Made by a program: the position numbers and the translations under genes
In this document: piece by piece, positions 1 to 4,654 of the stretch
Layout: every line of letters starts with the position of its first letter
How positions within the stretch are numbered: the first letter of the stretch is position 1
The notes under the pieces: generated by a model
What the model was told of the DNA's origin: nothing
The model's input: only the letters and a program-made list of their open reading frames with translations
Databases searched by the model: none
Assembly: GCA_026419705.1 (NCBI GenBank)
Contig: JANZYY010000290.1
Span: 1 to 6,557, forward strand
Source: Fischerella sp.
GTDB lineage: Bacteria > Cyanobacteriota > Cyanobacteriia > Cyanobacteriales > Nostocaceae
DNA length: 6,557 bases
Direction: 5' to 3'

Positions 1-62
1 GTATTGAATATAGTGCTGTACTTTTTAGGGTCGAAAGCTATTTGAAGAGTGCGATCGTTGAA

Positions 63-79
63 GTTGATTTGCTATCAAC
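63..79 (+). other. Small hairpin upstream of the hybrid kinase gene
   Basis: A perfect 6-bp inverted repeat, GTTGAT (63-68) and ATCAAC (74-79), is separated by a 5-nt loop. An overlapping alternative pairs CGTTGA (56-61) with TCAACG (75-80). It lies about 50 nt before the kinase start and could be a leader structure or the end of an upstream transcript, but no U-run follows. The rest of 1-128 shows no recognisable gene. Confidence 0.3.
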
Positions 80-128
80 GAGTCTCCTAGATCGGTTCGT
101 TAACTTTTACTGAAAATCTTATTGATAA

Positions 129-1229
129 ATGAATTTACAGGCTTCTTACGCAGACAAAATACTAGTAGTCGATGATTCTCCTGATAATGTATTTTTAATC
201 AAAACCATATTGGAGGAAGAAGGCTATACAGTTACTACAGCAGAAAATGGTGCTTGTGCATTGGCAAAAATTGCTGAAGCGACTTTTGACTTAATACTGC
301 TGGATCTGATGATGCCAGGAATGGATGGTTATGAAGTAACCAAGCGGATTAGGGAAAACAAAAGTTTGCCATTTATCCCGATCCTACTGATCACCGCTCA
401 TGATTCGCCAAATGTTGCTCAAGGATTAGACTTGGGTGCTGATGACTTTATCCGTAAACCAGTAACAGTAGACGAGCTGCTAGCACGGGTGCGGTCGCTC
501 CTCCGTCTCAAACACAGTATCGACGAACGTGATGAAATTGCTCGCCAAAGAGAAGATTTTGTCTCTCGTCTCACCCACGACTTACGTACACCTCTAGTAG
601 CAGCAGAACGGATGCTGATACTTCTTTCAGAAGGTGCATTGGGAAGTTTATCACCACCAATGCAAGAAGTTATTAGCATCATGGCCCGTAGCAATAGCAA
701 TTTGCTGGCAATGGTGAATACCCTACTGGAAGTTTATCGCTTTGAAGCAGGACGCAAAACCTTAGCATTTCAACCAGTGAATCTAGGACAATTACTTAAA
801 GAAGTGGCAGGTGAATTAACTCCCCTAGCCGAACCAAAGGGACTGGCCATAAATCTAGATCTTGGTGAGGAATCAACCAATAGTACAGTGATGGGCGATC
901 GCTTAGAACTGCATCGGCTATTCACCAACCTCATCGGTAACGCCATCAAATTTACCGACAGAGGTTCTGTAGAGATCCACCTCATCGCGCCTACTACTAC
1001 CGACGATCGCATTAATATCAAGGTAGCGGATACAGGCCCTGGCATTCCTCCTGAAGAACAAGCAACCTTGTTTGAACGATTTCGCCAAGGTAGCCACAAG
1101 CGTTCTGGAAGTGGCTTAGGACTTTACCTTTCTCGTCGAATTGTGGAAGCGCACAAAGGTACTATCGAAGTTATTTCAGAAGTAGGTAAAGGCAGTGTTT
1201 TTATTGTATCTATCCCCGTCAAACAATAA
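129..1229 (+). CDS. Hybrid response regulator/histidine kinase (REC-HisKA-HATPase)
   Basis: This is a soluble 366-residue two-component signalling protein with an N-terminal receiver and a C-terminal kinase. The receiver (about 9-127) has the acidic pair D15/D16, phosphoacceptor D59 in LLDLMMPGMDG, T89 and K110. Its last helix runs through a charged linker (about 128-145) into the HisKA helix, where H150 lies in THDLRTP. The HATPase domain (about 217-364) shows the N box with N267 and N271, the G1 box DTGPGI (301-306), the F box LFERF (314-318) and the G2 box GSGLGL (327-332). All catalytic residues are present, so both phosphotransfer and ATP binding should work. There is no membrane segment and no PAS or GAF sensor, so the input is probably phosphorylation of the receiver by another kinase, or a bound partner. 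This order is common in cyanobacterial phosphorelays, but no partner gene lies in the window. The ATG at 129 begins just before the receiver's first strand, and no clear Shine-Dalgarno is visible. The specific pathway cannot be assigned. Confidence 0.95.
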   Translation: MNLQASYADKILVVDDSPDNVFLIKTILEEEGYTVTTAENGACALAKIAEATFDLILLDLMMPGMDGYEVTKRIRENKSLPFIPILLITAHDSPNVAQGLDLGADDFIRKPVTVDELLARVRSLLRLKHSIDERDEIARQREDFVSRLTHDLRTPLVAAERMLILLSEGALGSLSPPMQEVISIMARSNSNLLAMVNTLLEVYRFEAGRKTLAFQPVNLGQLLKEVAGELTPLAEPKGLAINLDLGEESTNSTVMGDRLELHRLFTNLIGNAIKFTDRGSVEIHLIAPTTTDDRINIKVADTGPGIPPEEQATLFERFRQGSHKRSGSGLGLYLSRRIVEAHKGTIEVISEVGKGSVFIVSIPVKQ

Positions 1230-1252
1230 GTTTAGAAATTATGAATTAAGCT

Positions 1253-1344
1253 AAAACACATCTAATTTTTGATCATCCAAGTGCATTCACTTCTTGTGGG
1301 GCGGGCCGGACAGCCCGCCATATTCATACAAATTCATGTGTTTT
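1253..1344. repeat. 9-bp inverted repeat enclosing the GC hairpin
   Basis: AAAACACAT (1253-1261) is the exact reverse complement of ATGTGTTTT (1336-1344). The two arms bracket the GC-rich hairpin at 1300-1319 and a minor stem, AAGTG/CACTT (1279-1292). The whole 92-nt block sits between the kinase stop and the aldehyde dehydrogenase ATG. It may be a folded leader or a small inserted element; the sequence alone does not decide. Confidence 0.35.
1300..1319. repeat. GC-rich hairpin element in the aldehyde dehydrogenase leader
   Basis: The arms GGCGGGC (1300-1306) and GCCCGCC (1313-1319) form a perfect 7-bp GC stem with a 6-nt loop inside an otherwise AT-rich spacer. No T-run follows on either strand, so it is not a classical terminator. 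From general knowledge, GC-rich palindromes of this sort are dispersed in many copies in Nostoc-type genomes. The copy number here cannot be seen from one window. It lies 40 nt before the preferred start of the next gene and would be transcribed if that promoter lies upstream. Confidence 0.6.
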
Positions 1345-1358
1345 CTAATAGCAACAAT

Positions 1359-2741
1359 ATGAATACTGAATTATCAATTGCTGATATTATTCGTAAACAA
1401 CGAGATTTTTTCTACACAGGTAAAACTAAAGATATTGCTTTTCGGATTGTCCAGCTGAAAAGTTTACAACAAGCAGTAAAAGATAATGAGGCAGCAATTT
1501 ATCAGGCTTTAAAAGCAGATTTAAATAAACCGGAATTTGAAACGTTTTCTTCAGAAATTGTATTAGTACTCAAAGAAATTGAACATTGTCTCAAAAATAT
1601 CAAGATTTGGACTAAACCTAAAAAAGCACAAGTTCCTTGGCAATTACTTCCGGCTTCAGCACAAATTTATGCAGAACCACTAGGAGTGGTTTTAATTATT
1701 GGTGCTTGGAACTATCCCTTTCAGTTAACTATTTCACCATTAATTGGAGCGATCGCTGCTGGAAACTGCGCCATCCTCAAACCTTCAGAACTTGCTCCGC
1801 ATACATCTAGTCTCGTTGCCAACATTATCGCTAAATATTTCCAGCCAGAATACATAACAGTAGTAGAAGGAGGCGTAGAAACTAGTCAAGAACTACTAGC
1901 AGAAAAATTTGACCACATCTTCTTCACTGGAGGTACTGCTGTCGGCAAAATAATTATGACAGCAGCAGCTAAACATCTCACACCTGTCACTCTAGAATTA
2001 GGTGGCAAAAATCCTTGTATTGTAGATACCGACATTCATATTGAACATACTGCCAGGCGGATTACTTGGGGTAAATTCATCAATGCCGGACAAACTTGTC
2101 TTGCTCCTGATTATTTATTAATCGATCAAAGAATTAAAGAAAGTTTATTATCTGAAATTAAAAAGTGTATTCAAGAATTTTATGGTGCTAATCCTGCTAT
2201 TAGTCCTGATTATGGCAGAATTATTAATCAAAAATATTTTGACAGGTTAGTAAATTTTCTTCATTGTGGTATAGTCCGCATTGGCGGCGAAACAAATCGA
2301 GATGAACTTTATATAGCTCCAACAGTAATTGACAACGTCTCCGTAGCAGATCCTGTCATGCAGGATGAAGTTTTTGGTCCGATTCTACCTGTGATTGAAT
2401 ACAAAGATATATCAGAGGCGATCGCCCTCATCAACTCTCGACCCAAACCCTTAGCTTTGTACTTATTTTCTCACAACAAAAACCTACAACAGCAAATTTT
2501 ACAAGCCACCTCATCTGGAAGTGTATGCCTGAATGAAACAGTCATGCACATCGGTGTTTCATCTCTACCATTTGGTGGTGTAGGTGATAGCGGTATCGGT
2601 AGCTATCACGGTAAATCTAGTTTTGACACATTTTCTCACTACAAAAGCGTGTTACACAATCCCTTCTGGCTAGATTTAAAATGGCGATATGCTCCCTATA
2701 CCAAGGGCAAATTGTCTTTCTTGAAAAAACTGATTGGGTAG
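1359..2741 (+). CDS. Class 3 (fatty/apocarotenoid-type) aldehyde dehydrogenase
   Basis: This 460-residue NAD(P)-dependent aldehyde dehydrogenase oxidises aldehydes to carboxylic acids. Visible hallmarks are GAWNYP with N118 of the oxyanion hole, the cofactor-site motif FFTGGTAVGK (188-197), general base E213 in LELGGKNP, nucleophile C247 in GQTC, and EVFGP (337-341). The C-terminal block with PFGGVGDSG and YHGKSSFDTFSH, and the 460-residue length without an N-terminal extension, place it in the class 3 (ALDH3-like) family. Cyanobacterial members act on apocarotenals or on fatty aldehydes linked to alkane metabolism; which of these applies is inference. The frame stays open upstream to a TTG at 1269, but those 30 codons run through the GC hairpin element and look unlike protein, so the ATG at 1359 is preferred. 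Codons for about residues 250-300 are notably AT-rich. The gene stands alone, 129 nt after the kinase gene. No strong Shine-Dalgarno is visible. Confidence 0.95.
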   Translation: MNTELSIADIIRKQRDFFYTGKTKDIAFRIVQLKSLQQAVKDNEAAIYQALKADLNKPEFETFSSEIVLVLKEIEHCLKNIKIWTKPKKAQVPWQLLPASAQIYAEPLGVVLIIGAWNYPFQLTISPLIGAIAAGNCAILKPSELAPHTSSLVANIIAKYFQPEYITVVEGGVETSQELLAEKFDHIFFTGGTAVGKIIMTAAAKHLTPVTLELGGKNPCIVDTDIHIEHTARRITWGKFINAGQTCLAPDYLLIDQRIKESLLSEIKKCIQEFYGANPAISPDYGRIINQKYFDRLVNFLHCGIVRIGGETNRDELYIAPTVIDNVSVADPVMQDEVFGPILPVIEYKDISEAIALINSRPKPLALYLFSHNKNLQQQILQATSSGSVCLNETVMHIGVSSLPFGGVGDSGIGSYHGKSSFDTFSHYKSVLHNPFWLDLKWRYAPYTKGKLSFLKKLIG

Positions 2742-2854
2742 TTACCAGGGGTAGCATATATCCATATATTGAACAAATGGGGTAAGCAAAGTTCACCTCG
2801 CCCTTTCAAGGTGGGTGAAAAATATGCTTTAATTACCTGTTTTTCCTGATTGGA

Positions 2855-2924
2855 CTTGGTGTCTTAGTGTCTTAGTGGTTCAAGAAAATTTATTTTTTCA
2901 CCACCAAGACACCAAGACACAAAG
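2855..2924. repeat. Imperfect inverted repeat built from 8-nt tandem units
   Basis: The left arm 2855-2879 holds three 8-nt units (CTTGGTGT, CTTAGTGT, CTTAGTGG). The right arm 2900-2924 is its reverse complement at 22 of 25 positions, built around CCAAGACA units, and the loop is 20 nt. Two of the three mismatches are A-C on the plus strand and become G-U wobbles in a minus-strand transcript, so the fold is better in RNA from that strand. It lies about 50 nt past the stop of the minus-strand molybdopterin gene and about 110 nt past the aldehyde dehydrogenase stop, so it separates two convergent genes. It could act as a transcription or mRNA-end barrier. It resembles the short tandem repeats dispersed in heterocyst-forming cyanobacteria. 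The remainder of 2742-2976 shows no gene. Confidence 0.7.
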
Positions 2925-2976
2925 AAAACTTATTATTTGGGATCGCACCACCAAAGGGTTTGCTATGAGGGAAAAC

Positions 2977-3573
2977 TTAAAAACTGCTATAACGTTCCTC
3001 CGCCCAAGGTTCACCTCGGCGATGGTAGCCATTGCGTTCCCAAAAACCAAGTTCTTCACGCTGGAGAAATTCTAAGCCGTTAATCCACTTGGCACTTTTC
3101 CAAGCATAAAGGTGGGGAACTACCAGCCGCATCGGTCCGCCGTGTTCTGTGGGTAACAGTTCACCAAATAATTTAAAGGCAAAGAAGTTTTCTTCCCTCA
3201 GAAAATCTTCCATTGAAATATTGGTAGTGTAGCCGCCGTAGCAGTGTTCCATAACGTGGGCTGCTTTCGGATCGACTTCAATTAGTTTCATGAAGTCTGT
3301 CACTTTAATCCCAGTCCACTTGACATCAAGTTTAGACCAGCGGGTAACACAGTGGAAGTCAGCAGTAAATTCGTGCTGGGGTAGGGCCATGAAGTCTGAC
3401 CAAGTAAAAGTTTTGGGTTCTACCAAACCCCAGACGCGAAATTCCCATTCATCTGTGTTGACTTGGGGAGTTGCACCATAAGTTAAAACAGGAAAGCCCT
3501 TAGTCAAATATTGACCGGGTGGGATGCGATCGCCCTGTTCTGGCGCCGGCTTTTGAAAAAATTTTCCTAGCAT
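2977..3573 (-). CDS. Sulfite-oxidase-like molybdopterin oxidoreductase (cytosolic)
   Basis: This 198-residue protein consists almost entirely of the sulfite oxidase molybdopterin-binding domain (COG2041 type). C75 in ADFHCVTRWS is the expected molybdenum ligand. Other family signatures are the early WEFRVWGLV strand (43-51), VMEHCYGGYTTNI (107-119), EHGGPMRLVVP (143-153) and YAWKSAKWI (156-164), which line the pterin site. There is no Tat or Sec signal and no haem or dimerisation domain, unlike periplasmic MsrP/YedY or eukaryotic sulfite oxidase. The size matches the short cytosolic YuiH-like branch, whose substrate is not established, so a specific reaction should not be assumed. The start ATG at 3573 puts MLGKFF at the N-terminus, and the stop TAA is at 2977-2979. 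It is downstream of rpmF on the same strand, across a 127-nt spacer full of heptamer repeats, so co-transcription is uncertain. A HIP1 octamer lies inside it at 3526-3533. Confidence 0.92.
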   Translation of the reverse strand: MLGKFFQKPAPEQGDRIPPGQYLTKGFPVLTYGATPQVNTDEWEFRVWGLVEPKTFTWSDFMALPQHEFTADFHCVTRWSKLDVKWTGIKVTDFMKLIEVDPKAAHVMEHCYGGYTTNISMEDFLREENFFAFKLFGELLPTEHGGPMRLVVPHLYAWKSAKWINGLEFLQREELGFWERNGYHRRGEPWAEERYSSF

Positions 3574-3620
3574 AGTTACCAGAAAAATAAGTTTTCTTCT
3601 TTAGTTTTTATATGCTTTTC

Positions 3621-3690
3621 GGTAATTGGTCATAGGTAATGGGTAATGGGTAATGGATTTTTTCAATTACCAAGTTACCAATTACCAATT
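3621..3690. repeat. Heptamer tandem repeat (GGTAATG) with inverted partner
   Basis: Three perfect GGTAATG units (3635-3655) follow the related GGTAATTGGT (3621-3630). They are followed after a T-rich loop by the inverted block 3664-3690, carrying CAATTACCAA and TTACCAATTACC. The two sides can pair as an imperfect hairpin. The block occupies most of the 127-nt spacer between rpmF and the molybdopterin gene and begins 10 nt past the rpmF stop codon. It may terminate or stabilise the rpmF mRNA. Heptamer repeats like this are typical of Nostocales spacers. Confidence 0.75.
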
Positions 3691-3700
3691 AGCACTTTTA

Positions 3701-3874
3701 TTATTCCTCTTCTTCCTCTTCTTCAGCAGTTGGATAGACAAATTTAGAACGTCCAGTCAAAATCGACTTCCCGAGGGAAAGAGCTTTTTGTGCTTCAACG
3801 GCGGCTTTGTGCTTCCAGGTAGCTCTACGTTTATCGCGTTTGGATTTAGATGTTTTCTTCTTTGGAACAGCCAT
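3701..3874 (-). CDS. rpmF: Ribosomal protein bL32
   Basis: This 57-codon gene runs from ATG at 3874 to TAA at 3701-3703, with a second in-frame TAA at 3698-3700. The product begins MAVPKKKTSKSKRDKRRATW, the family's basic N-terminal tail that threads into the 50S subunit near the peptidyl-transferase region. The central part (about 21-45) includes HKAAVEAQKALSLGKSI and GRSKFVYPTA. It contains no cysteine, so it lacks the CXXC zinc ribbon found in many bacterial bL32 proteins, in line with the zinc-independent form. It ends in seven consecutive glutamates, an acidic tail on an otherwise very basic protein. Only 45 nt separate it from the stop of the exported-protein gene upstream on the same strand, so shared transcription or a compact own promoter are both possible. 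The assignment rests on the very recognisable N-terminus. Confidence 0.95.
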   Translation of the reverse strand: MAVPKKKTSKSKRDKRRATWKHKAAVEAQKALSLGKSILTGRSKFVYPTAEEEEEEE

Positions 3875-3919
3875 AGTAGCGGATAACGCAATTTTTCACA
3901 ACCCTACTATTTTAAGCCA

Positions 3920-4378
3920 TTAACGCGTCTGTGTTGGTTGTTGGTTGGTGGTTGGTGGTTGGGTGCTAGTAGGGGTTTGGAAATTGTCTCCAAAATATAG
4001 AAGCGATCGCGCTGTTTTGAAGTATTTTGCCCAACGTCGCGGATCGGGGCGACTGCGCCATTGTTGGCGACTAACTGCTAACTCTAAAACTGGTGCGATC
4101 GCTCCCTGATTTTGTACGGAAACATAGATGGAAACATCTGTCACCAAGATATCTTGGTCAAAACTGCGTTGAGCCGCTGCTCTTGCAGCCGCTTCTGCTC
4201 TTTGCATTAGGGTTTGGTAGTTTTCTTCTGGTAAGCGGTCAATAGCGAGGTCAACTCTAGCGGTGTAAGCTTGCACAGTCTGGGGTACGATCGCTTCACA
4301 CAAAAACCACATTGGAGCTGCTGCACCCAGCAAAACTACTGCATGACCTATCCGGATTTGATTGACGATTGATGGCAT
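3920..4378 (-). CDS. Conserved-looking exported or membrane-anchored protein, function unknown
   Basis: Function is not recognised. From the ATG at 4378 the product has 152 residues. A hydrophobic stretch (about 13-27, with AVVLLGAAAP) is followed by TVQA-YT (34-39), a plausible signal-peptidase site after A37. The mature part has an acidic/basic strand-like start (ARVDLAIDRLPEENY, 40-54), an Ala-rich helix RAEAAARAAAQRSF (60-73), then beta-like segments (77-103) and a Trp/Arg-rich stretch with SRQQWRSRPDPRRW (103-116). The last 15 or so residues (Thr/Pro/Gln) are encoded by a heptamer repeat. An in-frame ATG at 4456 would add 26 residues and has a GAGGAG ribosome site 10 nt upstream, so it is a real alternative. 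The start at 4378 is preferred because it gives a normal-length signal peptide. The gene is divergent from the pseudo-caspase gene and precedes rpmF by 45 nt on the same strand. Likely destination is the periplasm or thylakoid lumen (inference). Confidence 0.75.
   Translation of the reverse strand: MPSIVNQIRIGHAVVLLGAAAPMWFLCEAIVPQTVQAYTARVDLAIDRLPEENYQTLMQRAEAAARAAAQRSFDQDILVTDVSIYVSVQNQGAIAPVLELAVSRQQWRSRPDPRRWAKYFKTARSLLYFGDNFQTPTSTQPPTTNQQPTQTR
3931..3965. repeat. Heptamer tandem repeat inside the 3' end of a coding sequence
   Basis: Five consecutive 7-nt units on the plus strand read GTGTTGG, TTGTTGG, TTGGTGG, TTGGTGG, TTGGGTG. They fall within the last codons of the minus-strand exported-protein gene (about residues 138-150) and are translated as a Thr/Pro/Gln-rich tail. 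Because seven is not a multiple of three, each unit is read in a different frame, and 35 nt does not preserve frame on insertion. The repeat therefore probably replaced the original C-terminus and stop. Confidence 0.75.
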
Positions 4379-4441
4379 AAGTTGAATGAAACTCTTGAGA
4401 AATTTTCGATTGACCCAAGAAAATCTGCTTGACGATTGATG
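4362..4441. repeat. 13-bp direct repeat around the two candidate start codons
   Basis: TTGACGATTGATG occurs at 4362-4374 and again at 4429-4441, 67 bp apart. The copies flank the stretch between the alternative ATGs of the exported-protein gene and are read in different frames, so they do not reflect a protein repeat. They may be a small segmental duplication or paired regulatory half-sites. Confidence 0.5.
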
Positions 4442-4466
4442 ACAGCAACTCCTCATGACCTATACA

Positions 4467-4472
4467 CTCCTC
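4467..4472 (-). promoter_or_regulatory. Shine-Dalgarno-like site for the upstream alternative ATG
   Basis: The minus strand reads GAGGAG here, ending 10 nt before the ATG at 4456. It is the clearest ribosome-binding sequence near this gene and is the main argument for the longer 178-residue product. The spacing is at the long edge of the usual range. Confidence 0.4.
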
Positions 4473-4540
4473 ACTATCAAAAATGATGTTAAATTCCATG
4501 AAGGTATTTTCTAGGTTAAGCAAGTAATAAAAATAACATT

Positions 4541-4559
4541 TCATCTCGGCATGAGATGA
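4541..4559. promoter_or_regulatory. Short palindrome in the divergent intergenic region
   Basis: TCATCTC (4541-4547) and GAGATGA (4553-4559) form a perfect 7-bp inverted repeat around the 5-nt spacer GGCAT. It lies about 95 bp before the pseudo-caspase ATG, between two divergent genes. This is a position where an operator or a leader hairpin would be expected. No known regulator motif was recognised. Confidence 0.4.
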
Positions 4560-4583
4560 TGGCAACCTCAACCATAAGACATA

Positions 4584-4614
4584 GGTTAGCTTTGTTTTTT
4601 CAGCAAAGCCAACC
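4584..4614 (+). promoter_or_regulatory. Stem-loop in the leader of the pseudo-caspase gene
   Basis: GGTTAGCTTTG (4584-4594) pairs with CAAAGCCAACC (4604-4614) over 11 positions with one A-C mismatch. The 9-nt loop is mainly T. It ends 40 nt before the ATG at 4655. If transcribed it would be a stable 5'-leader structure; its role is unknown. The intergenic region has no recognisable tRNA, riboswitch or clear sigma-70 promoter. Confidence 0.45.
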
Positions 4615-4654
4615 GCGATTTCAAGTAAGCAAAAAATAAACGACAGAAAGCGCG

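Noticed and set aside
3..113. Open frame entering from the left edge and ending at TGA 111-113
   Set aside because: About 36 codons with no visible start or motif. It could be the tail of an upstream gene, but the window cannot show it.
419..1099. Minus-strand frames opposite the kinase gene
   Set aside because: They are antisense to conserved receiver and kinase motifs and have Arg/Ser-rich shadow composition.
1269..1358. Extension of the aldehyde dehydrogenase to a TTG start at 1269
   Set aside because: The added 30 codons run through the GC hairpin element and do not resemble the family. The ATG at 1359 gives the usual class 3 length.
2790..2817. TTCACC/GGTGAA pairing after the aldehyde dehydrogenase gene as a terminator
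   Set aside because: Only six pairs around a long loop, followed by A residues rather than T on the sense strand, so it is too weak to call.
2875..3075. 66-codon plus-strand frame
   Set aside because: It begins inside the octamer palindrome and overlaps the 3' end of the molybdopterin gene on the other strand. There is no recognisable product.
3653..3886. 77-codon plus-strand frame
   Set aside because: It is antisense to rpmF and the heptamer repeat. The rpmF product on the minus strand is unmistakable.
3621..3965. Possible CRISPR-like array from the repeated units
   Set aside because: The units are contiguous 7-mers without spacers of constant length, and no cas gene is present. They fit short tandem repeats.
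4559..4639. 26-codon frame just before the pseudo-caspase gene (possible leader peptide)
   Set aside because: It overlaps the stem-loop, has no clear ribosome site and a composition expected by chance. There is no regulatory codon run.
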